IMG/VR virus record: IMGVR_UViG_3300042907_001652
Coordinates: 1 to 29,240 of that record
Source: a virus
DNA: 29,240 nucleotides
Direction: 5' to 3' (one strand)
In this document: in pieces, positions 1 to 4,682 of the stretch
Layout: each line of letters opens with the position of its first letter
How positions within the stretch are numbered: the first letter of the stretch is position 1
The notes under the pieces: generated by a model
Seen by the model: only the letters and a program-made list of their open reading frames with translations
Told to the model about the DNA's origin: nothing
Databases searched by the model: none
Translations under genes and position numbers: made by a program

Positions 1-27
1 TCACAGGGGGTGGAGTCTGTGTAGAAT
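1..27 (-). promoter_or_regulatory. Left-edge copy of the GC-region promoter family (truncated)
   Basis: Read on the minus strand this stretch gives the -35-like TACACA followed by a 17-nt spacer that begins GACTCC and ends TGTGA exactly at base 1. The other copies in this segment carry TACAAT right after that spacer, so the -10 and the gene it serves should lie just outside the window to the left. The -10 cannot be seen, so this rests on the spacer match alone. Confidence 0.55.
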
Positions 28-88
28 TAGTCCACGATTTTTTTGAATCTTTTTGCCGTCCTATAACGTCCACCGTCCCCCTGTCCTG

Positions 89-147
89 GGCTACTATCAG
101 GTGGCGCATAAAAATCAGATTCCCTCTGAGGGAATCTGATAGTAGCC
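89..147 (-). terminator. Terminator hairpin nested in a GGCTACTATCA inverted repeat
   Basis: On the minus strand, just after the stop of the WYL_2-like gene, a 13-bp perfect stem (ATCAGATTCCCTC at 114-126 with GAGGGAATCTGAT at 128-140) is followed by TTTTTAT, which is the form of an intrinsic terminator. It sits inside a longer inverted repeat, GGCTACTATCAG at 89-100 and CTGATAGTAGCC at 136-147. The same outer arms recur at 1492-1556 and 2578-2636. The right arm shares its CTGAT with the terminator stem, so the two pairings compete. Confidence 0.75.
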
Positions 148-156
148 TCCATATTT

Positions 157-453
157 CTAGTTCATGTTCAGCATCTTCTCCGTCTTCTTGGAGTATGCTG
201 CGATCCCGTCAATCTTATCCTCACCGATCAGGATCCAGTCCTTCTTGAGAATGTCGAAGGCGCAGATGTAGCCCTCGGTGGTGTGACGAGTCCCGGTAGG
301 CAGGTTGCCTCCCAGTTGCTTGATGAACACGGGGTCAGCCGTGATCTCACGCGAGGTTGAGGTGCCGTCCTTCTTCCTGAACGACACGAACAGCGTATCG
401 TTGTTGGCGAGAGCAAGACGGAGAATCGTGGACATCGGAAGTTCGTTGATCAT
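157..453 (-). CDS. WYL_2/Sm-like SH3-barrel small protein
   Basis: This encodes 98 residues. The central stretch has the pattern VSFRKKDGTSTSREIT, followed about 25 residues later by FDILKKDW. That layout fits the small phage family called WYL_2 (formerly DUF2693), in which a strand pair around a KxDGT turn is followed by a strand ending in a W-S-F-like motif. The product at 2996-3349 and the C-terminus of 10560-11231 show the same layout. The ATG at 453 is chosen because AACAAT, a variant of the -10 used by the neighbours, lies exactly 6 nt before it. A second ATG six codons in is possible. It is the last gene of the segment, with a terminator 15 nt downstream. Its role is unknown; family members are short early proteins of unknown function. 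The family call is a reading of motifs, not a search. Confidence 0.65.
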   Translation of the reverse strand: MINELPMSTILRLALANNDTLFVSFRKKDGTSTSREITADPVFIKQLGGNLPTGTRHTTEGYICAFDILKKDWILIGEDKIDGIAAYSKKTEKMLNMN

Positions 454-480
454 GTTCGTATTGTTCCTTGTGTTTGGGTG
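454..480 (-). promoter_or_regulatory. Variant leaderless promoter for the 157-453 gene
   Basis: On the minus strand the sequence reads CCCAAACACA, a spacer, then AACAAT and GAACNN-type spacing of 6 nt to ATG at 453. The -10 (plus-strand ATTGTT at 460-465) departs from the TACAAT of the other copies, and the CACTCCC block is not recognisable. This is the weakest member of the promoter family. Confidence 0.4.
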
Positions 481-485
481 AACTT

Positions 486-514
486 CCTCCCGGCCCCACA
501 GTGGGGCCGGGAGG
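486..514 (-). terminator. Perfect GC-rich hairpin after the 532-921 gene
   Basis: A 14-bp perfect stem, CCTCCCGGCCCCAC at 486-499 with GTGGGGCCGGGAGG at 501-514, has a one-base loop. It lies 18 nt after the stop codon of the minus-strand gene at 532-921 and before the promoter of the next gene. There is no U-run, so it may be a barrier or 3'-end protecting hairpin rather than a standard terminator. Confidence 0.5.
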
Positions 515-531
515 CTACATGCACCACCATG

Positions 532-921
532 TTAGATCGGAAAGTTGACCTTGCCAAACTCGGCCAAGTGTCGGCGCAGGCATTCCTCCACGATGTCCTG
601 CAGCGGCATCACACGGATGCCCGTTTCGCGGAAAGAGGTGTCCGATGCCTTGGCGTAGTAGGACACAGATCCGTCACGGATGCTGTCCACGAACTCCTGC
701 CAATCCAAACCCAGTTCCGTCACGATCATGTGAACGAGGGTCTTCTCGGCATCGGTGAACCAGTCGAACGGCAGGGACACGGTGATCTCGCACAGGGCGA
801 GGGCCGCGTTGATCTCGGCGGGTTCGTGCTTGAACCGCTCGGAATCGTTGGCGGTGAGGATGAGGGACAGAACGAGGTCATCAATCTTGGCGAGGCGGAC
901 GGGCTTGGTGGTGTTCTTCAT
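532..921 (-). CDS. Hypothetical small protein, 129 residues
   Basis: I do not recognise this protein. It starts MKNTTKPVRLAKIDDLVLSL, is acidic, and looks mostly helical, with amphipathic segments such as FTDAEKTLVHMIVTELGLDW. There is no signal peptide, membrane segment or metal-binding motif. The ATG at 921 is supported by TGATACAAT ending 6 nt upstream and by the start AAGAACACCACC, which is shared with the neighbouring gene at 1003-1401 although the two proteins are otherwise unrelated. It is monocistronic, with its own promoter and a hairpin after the stop. Codon use is GC-rich like its neighbours. Confidence 0.7.
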   Translation of the reverse strand: MKNTTKPVRLAKIDDLVLSLILTANDSERFKHEPAEINAALALCEITVSLPFDWFTDAEKTLVHMIVTELGLDWQEFVDSIRDGSVSYYAKASDTSFRETGIRVMPLQDIVEECLRRHLAEFGKVNFPI

Positions 922-957
922 GGTGGTATTGTATCAGGTCGGGGGGAGTGTGTGTAG
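922..957 (-). promoter_or_regulatory. GC-region promoter, copy for the 532-921 gene
   Basis: On the minus strand: TACACA, a 17-nt spacer starting CACTCCCCCC and ending in TGA, then TACAAT (plus-strand ATTGTA at 928-933), then ACCACC and ATG. With transcription starting about 6-7 nt after the -10, the first base of the RNA would be at or next to the A of the start codon. Confidence 0.7.
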
Positions 958-960
958 AAA

Positions 961-993
961 GGGGGAGAAAGATTTCCAGTTTCTTTCTCCCCC
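961..993 (-). terminator. Hairpin between the 1003-1401 gene and the next promoter
   Basis: A 12-bp perfect stem, GGGGGAGAAAGA at 961-972 with TCTTTCTCCCCC at 982-993, lies 9 nt after the stop of the minus-strand gene at 1003-1401. It separates that gene from the promoter of the 532-921 gene. No clear U-run follows it on the minus strand. Confidence 0.5.
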
Positions 994-1002
994 CACAGGG
1001 GC

Positions 1003-1401
1003 TCACATGCGGATCTTCGATGCCTGTTCCTTCACGATTTCGTAGGCGAAGCGAACGGCCTCCTCGTCCAAGTAATCGAAGAAGATCTTCGGGCAAGCGA
1101 TGGAGAGCGGGACGATGTTGTACTGCGCGTCCTCTCCGGCCATGATGGCGTTCCCGTAGATCGGGCGACCTGCGAGACAGGAGGCGCGGACGTTGAGCGG
1201 GGCGCCCTTGAGCATGGCCTCCTCGTCAACCCACAGGCAGGAGTTGTAGTTCTCGTTCAGGGGCACACGCGCCACGATGTCGCAACCGCCACCGATGACG
1301 CCGTACATGGACGACAGGCTGTCGGTGATTTCGATGACGGAGACCTTGGTGGCGGTGTTGACGAGGATGAGAGCGGCGGGGATGTTGGTGGTGTTCTTCA
1401 T
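1003..1401 (-). CDS. DUF3846-like protein
   Basis: This encodes 132 residues. The middle of the protein, roughly residues 25-95, carries YGVIGGGCDIV, then LWVDEEAMLKGAPLN, then LAGRPIYGNAIM. That order (an xVGG turn, a DEE...LKG stretch, and a G-x-P-I-x-G-x-A/V end) is the hallmark of DUF3846, a small domain common in phages and plasmids and often next to antirestriction genes. Its biochemical role is not established. The ATG at 1401 lies 6 nt after TACAAT and begins with AAGAACACCACC, like the 532-921 gene. It is monocistronic, with hairpins on either side. The family assignment is by motif recognition only. Confidence 0.7.
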   Translation of the reverse strand: MKNTTNIPAALILVNTATKVSVIEITDSLSSMYGVIGGGCDIVARVPLNENYNSCLWVDEEAMLKGAPLNVRASCLAGRPIYGNAIMAGEDAQYNIVPLSIACPKIFFDYLDEEAVRFAYEIVKEQASKIRM

Positions 1402-1437
1402 ACGAAGATTGTATCACACGAAGGGGAGTGTGTGTAG
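1402..1437 (-). promoter_or_regulatory. GC-region promoter, copy for the 1003-1401 gene
   Basis: On the minus strand: TACACA, a 17-nt spacer starting CACTCCCC and ending GTGTGA, TACAAT (plus-strand ATTGTA at 1408-1413), then CTTCGT and ATG at 1401. It has an extended -10 (TGATACAAT). The block CGTCCCATAACGTCC at 1468-1482 lies further upstream, as it does in the copy upstream of 2487 and the copy at the left edge. Confidence 0.7.
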
Positions 1438-1491
1438 AATTGAGAACGAATTATTTCATTTCTTTGGCGTCCCATAACGTCCAGGGCCGGC

Positions 1492-1556
1492 GGGCTACTA
1501 TCACGCGCCGTCCTATAATAAAATCAAGCAGGTCCTAGGACCTGCTTGATAGTAGC
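1492..1556 (-). terminator. Terminator palindrome nested in a GGCTACTATCA inverted repeat
   Basis: A perfect 28-nt palindrome, with arms ATCAAGCAGGTCCT and AGGACCTGCTTGAT, covers 1523-1550. On the minus strand it is followed by TTTTATTAT. This is a strong intrinsic terminator immediately after the stop of the 1557-1697 gene. The outer arms GGGCTACTATCA (1492-1503) and TGATAGTAGC (1547-1556) repeat those at 89-147 and 2578-2636, while the inner palindrome is different in each copy. Confidence 0.75.
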
Positions 1557-1697
1557 TCAGCCCTCGCTGGCCACTTCCCTTTTCCCCTCCCTCCGCGCCT
1601 TCCGGGGGTCTCGGCTCTTCTTGCCCCAGGTCTTGGGGCGCAGCCGGATTCCTTCGCGGAAAGCATCGTGGACGAATTTGCCGGGTCGGTGGTTCAT
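1557..1697 (-). CDS. Small basic hypothetical protein, 46 residues
   Basis: A short gene starting MNHRPGKFVHDAF and ending EVASEG. It is very rich in Arg and Lys (for example KKSRDPRKARREGKR), which suggests nucleic-acid or ribosome contact, though that is inference. Its ATG overlaps the TGA of the upstream gene (ATGA) exactly as that gene overlaps the one before it, so the three form a translationally coupled operon read from the promoter at 2488-2523. A strong terminator begins right after its stop. The coupling and the terminator are the reasons for calling it real despite its length. Confidence 0.6.
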   Translation of the reverse strand: MNHRPGKFVHDAFREGIRLRPKTWGKKSRDPRKARREGKREVASEG

Positions 1698-1924
1698 TGT
1701 CGTAGCGTCCTTTCTATCTTGGCCTGCAGGCTCTGTAGCGTCCTGCGTTCATCGTTGGCCTCGGTGCGGAAGTCATCATGCCGCTCTTCCGTGTAGGTGT
1801 TGATTTCTAGCATCGTGTCCACGAGGCCCCGAAACACGAGGCGATCTAGGACAATCAATTCTTTCCTTGTCAAGCCCACCCCGATGGTCGGGGTGGGCTT
1901 GATCCGTTCGATGGTCGGGATCAT
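1694..1924 (-). CDS. Hypothetical coiled-coil-like protein, 76 residues
   Basis: It starts MIPTIERIKPTPTIGVGLTR and continues with a highly charged, probably helical C-terminal half containing EERHDDFRTEANDERRTLQ and SLQAKIERTL, which could form a coiled coil. The start is fixed by the ATGA overlap with the stop of the 1921-2487 gene. A perfect hairpin in the coding DNA (CAAGCCCACCCCGA with TCGGGGTGGGCTTG, around 1871-1901) falls just inside its 5' end and would sit over the early codons of the mRNA. Function unknown. It is the middle gene of a three-gene coupled operon. Confidence 0.6.
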   Translation of the reverse strand: MIPTIERIKPTPTIGVGLTRKELIVLDRLVFRGLVDTMLEINTYTEERHDDFRTEANDERRTLQSLQAKIERTLRQ

Positions 1925-2487
1925 TCGGCCTTCCCCCGGACGATGATCCACAGCAGGGCTTGCAGCGTGGCGGGGGCCATGCAGACGGCACCCGTTCCGG
2001 CGATGGTGCGGATCGCGTCCGCAATGGCCCGGTACTCGGTCGCGTTGGGCGCATCCTTGCCCAGTCCCGCAGCGCGGCACATCCACACATCCACCACCAC
2101 CGCGTCACGGTCCCCGGCGATGGCACGGGCAAACGCGTTCGTCTTGGGGCCGCGCAGACCGTTGAAGCCCTGCCGGACGCAGCGGTCGGCAGCGTCCACG
2201 TGGGAGCGGAGGCCCTTCGGCGTGATGCCCTGCGCGTACTGGTACGCCTTCGCCTTATTGTGCGCCCAAGTGACGCGGGGCGAGAACGCGGAGACAACGG
2301 ACGCGGACACTTCCATGCTCCACTCGGGGCGCAGGACGCGCAGCGACTCCGCGAAGTCTCCGGCCTCAACGTACCACTTCTGCGCGGCAGCGTAGTCGAA
2401 GAGGGTAGCCGATGCGAGGTGGCTGATGAACGACTCGATGGCGCGGGTGCGGACGGTTTCGTAGCGGTTGGTGCGGGTGGTGCTCAT
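1921..2487 (-). CDS. DUF7178-like conserved phage protein
   Basis: This encodes 188 residues counted from the ATG at 2487. A longer reading upstream to 2604 exists but would run through the promoter. Around residues 60-140 it carries FSPRVTWAHNKAKAYQYAQG, then RGPKTNAFARAIAGD and VVVDVWMCRAAGL. I know this arrangement from a family of phage proteins (DUF7178, frequent in actinobacteriophages) that looks like a helix-hairpin-helix fold related to base-excision glycosylases. No catalytic function is established. The start is supported by TACAAT 6 nt upstream and by the first codons AGCACCACC. It is the first gene of a three-gene ATGA-coupled operon. The family name comes from memory of its motifs. 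Confidence 0.6.
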   Translation of the reverse strand: MSTTRTNRYETVRTRAIESFISHLASATLFDYAAAQKWYVEAGDFAESLRVLRPEWSMEVSASVVSAFSPRVTWAHNKAKAYQYAQGITPKGLRSHVDAADRCVRQGFNGLRGPKTNAFARAIAGDRDAVVVDVWMCRAAGLGKDAPNATEYRAIADAIRTIAGTGAVCMAPATLQALLWIIVRGKAE

Positions 2488-2525
2488 GCGTACATTGTAA
2501 CACATGATGGGGAGTGTGTGTAGAA
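2488..2525 (-). promoter_or_regulatory. GC-region promoter for the 2487-1557 operon
   Basis: On the minus strand: AATTC, TACACA, a 17-nt spacer starting CACTCCCC, TGTTACAAT (plus-strand ATTGTA at 2494-2499), then GTACGC and ATG. It differs from the promoter of the 2996-3349 gene by one base in the spacer. The upstream module includes CGTCCTATAACG at 2555-2566 and the nested inverted repeat at 2578-2636. Confidence 0.75.
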
Positions 2526-2577
2526 TTGGTGGCGAGAAATTATAAATTCTTTCGCGTCCTATAACGCATCCAGGGCC

Positions 2578-2636
2578 GGCTACTATCAGGCGCAGACCAT
2601 CCAATCCTCACAAATGCGCGCATTTGTGATAGTAGC
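2578..2636 (-). repeat. Nested inverted repeat, third GGCTACTATCA copy
   Basis: The outer arms GGCTACTATCA (2578-2588) and TGATAGTAGC (2627-2636) enclose a perfect 22-nt palindrome with arms TCACAAATGCG and CGCATTTGTGA at 2608-2629. Unlike the other two copies there is no U-run after the palindrome on the minus strand, so terminator function is uncertain. The outer arms hold consecutive stop codons TGA TAG TAG. Confidence 0.6.
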
Positions 2637-2644
2637 TGCCCCCA

Positions 2645-2696
2645 AACAACCTAGCCCCGAACGAATCGGGGCAGGGACGAATCCTCTTCGGTTGTT
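2645..2696 (-). terminator. Two-step hairpin after the membrane-protein gene
   Basis: An outer stem, AACAACC (2645-2651) with GGTTGTT (2690-2696), encloses an inner stem, GCCCCGA (2654-2660) with TCGGGGC (2666-2672). It lies between the stop of the 2713-2943 gene and the nested repeat at 2578-2636. It is probably a 3'-end structure. There is no long U-run. Confidence 0.4.
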
Positions 2697-2712
2697 AACA
2701 AGCACCACCTCG

Positions 2713-2943
2713 TTATTTGCGAGTGTTGCCCCGGTGGCCGTAGGCCACAAACAGAATCCCATCCGGGCTTCCTGCAAACAGCATCGTGAAGAAACAGAGG
2801 AAGCAGGTGGAGGGCAGGAGCGCCCACCACAGCCATGCGTGGGGAGCGGGCTGGGTCAGCGCCCAGACCATCACGCCCGAAACGAATGAGCCGAGGAGGA
2901 TGACGAGGGCAGAGAAGAGACGATTGCGAATGGTGGTGTTCAT
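2713..2943 (-). CDS. Small membrane protein, two predicted membrane segments
   Basis: This encodes 76 residues starting MNTTIRNRLF. Two hydrophobic segments are plain: roughly residues 9-29 (ALVILLGSFVSGVMVWAL) and 36-56 (AWLWWALLPSTCFLCFF), separated by a short turn with prolines, with a charged C-terminal tail. It is likely an inner-membrane protein. No family is recognised, but its size and topology would fit phage immunity, holin-like or superinfection-exclusion roles; none is shown here. The start is supported by TACAAT 6 nt before the ATG and the shared AACACCACC codons. It is monocistronic. Confidence 0.65.
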   Translation of the reverse strand: MNTTIRNRLFSALVILLGSFVSGVMVWALTQPAPHAWLWWALLPSTCFLCFFTMLFAGSPDGILFVAYGHRGNTRK

Positions 2944-2978
2944 GTGCGTATTGTACCGTATGAGGGGGAGTGTGTGGG
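2944..2978 (-). promoter_or_regulatory. GC-region promoter for the membrane-protein gene
   Basis: On the minus strand: CCCACA in the -35 position, a 17-nt spacer starting CACTCCCCC, TACAAT (plus-strand ATTGTA at 2950-2955), then ACGCAC and ATG at 2943. The -35 hexamer is the most degenerate of the well-aligned copies, while the CACTCCC block and the 6-nt spacing are kept. Confidence 0.65.
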
Positions 2979-2995
2979 AAAGTATTCCCGAAAGT

Positions 2996-3349
2996 TTAGT
3001 GATTGTTCTCCACGCAGTCCGCGTCGATTCCGCAGACTTCCACCTGCGACACGCGGAAGGAACGCAGTCCGCCGCTCATGTAGTCGAAGTAGACGATGTT
3101 GTAGTTTGCGAGGTCGGCGGACTCGGATTCGCGGATGGAGCGGATATCGGACTCCGTACCGTACTTGCCCACGAGCGTGGGGTTACGGGTGCAGACTCGG
3201 CTGGTGCGGGTACCGTCATTCTTGATGTACTGGACGCGCACCCACCCGGAGTCGAGCGCGGTGTAGAGGAACGCAGCGCGCTCCCACACGGGGAGGGTAC
3301 GGGCGGGGAGGGGGAGGACGATGAGGTTACGGGTGGAGGTGGTGTTCAT
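2996..3349 (-). CDS. WYL_2/Sm-like SH3-barrel protein
   Basis: This encodes 117 residues from the ATG at 3349. After a variable N-terminus, residues about 35-55 read VRVQYIKNDGTRTSRVCTR and residues about 90-110 read NIVYFDYMSGGLRSFRVSQV. The KxDGT-T-SR-T turn and the late D...RSFRV strand are what I associate with the WYL_2 (DUF2693) Sm-like SH3-barrel family of phages. It resembles the 157-453 product in layout, suggesting a diverged duplication within the segment. The start is fixed by TACAAT 6 nt upstream; the longer reading to 3397 would consume the promoter. It is the first minus-strand gene and is divergent from the 3463-3720 gene. Function unknown. Confidence 0.65.
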   Translation of the reverse strand: MNTTSTRNLIVLPLPARTLPVWERAAFLYTALDSGWVRVQYIKNDGTRTSRVCTRNPTLVGKYGTESDIRSIRESESADLANYNIVYFDYMSGGLRSFRVSQVEVCGIDADCVENNH

Positions 3350-3387
3350 GCGTACATTGTAACACATGATAGGGAGTGTGTGTAGAA
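3350..3387 (-). promoter_or_regulatory. GC-region promoter for the 2996-3349 gene
   Basis: On the minus strand: TACACA, a 17-nt spacer starting CACTCCC, TGTTACAAT (plus-strand ATTGTA at 3356-3361), then GTACGC and ATG. It is divergent from the plus-strand copy at 3428-3462, with about 45 nt between the two -35 regions. Confidence 0.75.
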
Positions 3388-3427
3388 TTGGCAGCAAATA
3401 TTTCGGTGGAAAGTTTGGAGGTATTTA

Positions 3428-3462
3428 AACACACACTCCCCCAAGTGTGATACAATACTCGC
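3428..3462 (+). promoter_or_regulatory. GC-region promoter, only plus-strand copy
   Basis: AACACA at 3428-3433, a 17-nt spacer starting CACTCCCCC and ending GTGTGA, TACAAT at 3451-3456, then ACTCGC and ATG at 3463. Finding the same element in front of a gene on the other strand shows that it travels with gene starts and is not a strand-specific repeat. Confidence 0.75.
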
Positions 3463-3720
3463 ATGAGCACCCCCACTACCAACCACGAGCACGAACACTT
3501 CCCCTGCGACTGCCACCGCCCCGAGCACGCCTACACGGACAGCCTCTGCCCGATGTGCGAGGAGCAGCGCGAGCGCGAGCGCGAGGAGCGCAGGGCGCAG
3601 GATGACGCGGAGCGCAAGGCCAATAACGATGCGTTCAGCGATGCGGCTAGCCGGATGAGCCGCGAAGATTGGGACGCCGATAACGACTGGCTAGCAAGCG
3701 CGGGATGGGGCGAGATGTAA
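3463..3720 (+). CDS. Small Cys/His-containing charged protein, 85 residues
   Basis: It starts MSTPTTNHEHEHFPCDCHRP. The N-terminal 32 residues hold CDC, several His and CPMC, which could bind one zinc ion. A very charged helix follows (QREREREERRAQDDAERK), then an acidic, Trp-containing end. No family is recognised. The promoter with TACAAT 6 nt before the ATG supports the start. It is the only plus-strand gene of the GC-rich segment, and the last before the composition changes. Confidence 0.6.
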   Translation: MSTPTTNHEHEHFPCDCHRPEHAYTDSLCPMCEEQREREREERRAQDDAERKANNDAFSDAASRMSREDWDADNDWLASAGWGEM

Positions 3721-4025
3721 GCCCACCGCCTACCCACCAGCCACACGCCGGCCCCGAAGCACGCCCCTACCCGTTACACGGGTCGAATGATGGGCAGCAG
3801 AGGGCCGGCGATGTTATTAATAAAGAATTAACATAGGGGGGTAGGCCCTGGGGGTGTGTCCGAGTAGTAATTTGGGTCCCATACACGGGGGGGTTATCGG
3901 ACGGGCTAGCCACACCGACCCCTTCTAATTTTCTCTAATATTCTCAAAAAAACTTTTTGGCCCCCTAAGCCTCTCAAAGTCCATTTATAAAACGACCCCC
4001 TTTTTCAAAATACATGGTATGGCAT
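3721..4025. other. Gene-free junction with structured GC-rich half
   Basis: No convincing gene is present. The first part can fold: GCCGGCCC near 3747-3754 pairs with GGGCCGGC at 3802-3809, enclosing ACCCG/CGGGT at 3769-3783, and ATGTTA/TAACAT follows around 3811-3835. This could be a long terminator for the 3463-3720 gene or a structured RNA. From about 3815 onward the base composition shifts from GC-rich to AT-rich, with some G- and C-runs still present to about 3990. Confidence 0.45.
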
Positions 4026-4058
4026 AAAAAAAATTTGGGCCCCCGAAGGAGCCCAAAA
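4026..4058 (-). terminator. Intrinsic terminator of the 4104-4682 gene
   Basis: On the minus strand, TTTGGGCTCC, a TTCG loop and GGGGCCCAAA are followed by TTTTTTTT (plus-strand A-run at 4026-4033). It is a textbook intrinsic terminator closing the leftmost late minus-strand gene. Confidence 0.8.
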
Positions 4059-4103
4059 GTTTATGATAAAATTTTTAAGTTATTTTAATCTTTGATTGTA
4101 TGA

Positions 4104-4682
4104 TTAACTTCGTCTAACTGGTTTAACTTTGCTGGAATCGACTAGTATTGTGGTAGGACTGTCACCACCTTGATCATACCAAGCATCAAAAAGAGGATTG
4201 CCGGGAGATTTTCTTCCTTTCATAAAATCTTCGACATGATCTGCAACATCATGATAGTGTATGCCGGGAAAGGCATGTATTGGTATATGAACTTCCGGTC
4301 CTCTGCTTCCATCTGGTCTGACATGTCTTCCAGAAATGTTTATATCGCTTGGATCCCAGTGGGTTTTACCAAATTCAAATGGTGCGTCTATATCTAAAAT
4401 TTCAAAAGGAAGATGTTGTGGTTTCTTTTTTATTCTTTCTTCTTTTATCTCTTCCTTTTCTTTTATTATATCAGATGATACTACTTTGCCTTTTCCAAGT
4501 TTCATTGCTTTAGGATCAGATTTTTTTGTCTCATCTTCATTATTATTTTCTTTAGAAGAAGGAATTATTCCACCTTCTCCAAATTCTGTTTCTTGGACTT
4601 CATTTAAAGTTTTTTGAAGACAAATAATTTTTTCTTGAAGGTTTTCACAAAGATTTTTATAATAGTTTGTTAGGTAGTCCAT
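4104..4682 (-). CDS. Candidate capsid-targeted internal protein, 192 residues
   Basis: The first 28 residues (MDYLTNYYKNLCENLQEKII and then a segment ending TLNE) closely match the start of the 6713-8578 product and resemble that of the 8607-9995 product. The bodies of the three proteins differ. An amphipathic N-terminal helix ending in LxE fits the capsid-targeting sequences of T4 internal head proteins, which the gp21 protease cuts after LxE or IxE. The middle is charged and low-complexity (about residues 35-85). The C-terminal ~100 residues look folded and His/Asp-rich, with no known domain. TATAAATA lies 5 nt before the ATG. Packaging is inference; the shared leader is seen directly. Confidence 0.7.
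   Translation of the reverse strand: MDYLTNYYKNLCENLQEKIICLQKTLNEVQETEFGEGGIIPSSKENNNEDETKKSDPKAMKLGKGKVVSSDIIKEKEEIKEERIKKKPQHLPFEILDIDAPFEFGKTHWDPSDINISGRHVRPDGSRGPEVHIPIHAFPGIHYHDVADHVEDFMKGRKSPGNPLFDAWYDQGGDSPTTILVDSSKVKPVRRS

Noticed and set aside
478-957. Plus-strand open frame of 159 codons opposite the 532-921 gene
   Set aside because: It lies antisense to a gene with a matched promoter and start, has no promoter or ribosome site, and its composition is what GC-rich antisense frames usually give.
1776-2369. Minus-strand frame of 197 codons overlapping the DUF7178-like and coiled-coil-like genes
   Set aside because: The product is an Arg/Pro/Ser-rich shadow with no start signal. The overlapping frames have promoter, ATGA coupling and recognisable motifs.
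1960-2523. Plus-strand frame of 187 codons
   Set aside because: It is antisense to the DUF7178-like gene and its promoter, with no initiation signal and Gly/Arg/Val shadow composition.
89-2636. CRISPR-like array from the repeated GGCTACTATCA elements
   Set aside because: The copies are more than 1 kb apart with genes between them. The structure is nested hairpins next to promoters, not regularly spaced repeats with spacers.
2586-2777. Minus-strand 63-codon frame after the membrane-protein gene
   Set aside because: It overlaps the real gene by 65 nt in another frame, runs through two hairpins and ends in the TGATAGTAG arm. It has no promoter or ribosome site of its own.
2786-3385. Plus-strand frame of 199 codons
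   Set aside because: It is antisense to two genes with matched promoters and passes through both promoters. The product is low-complexity Val/Gly/Arg/Asp.
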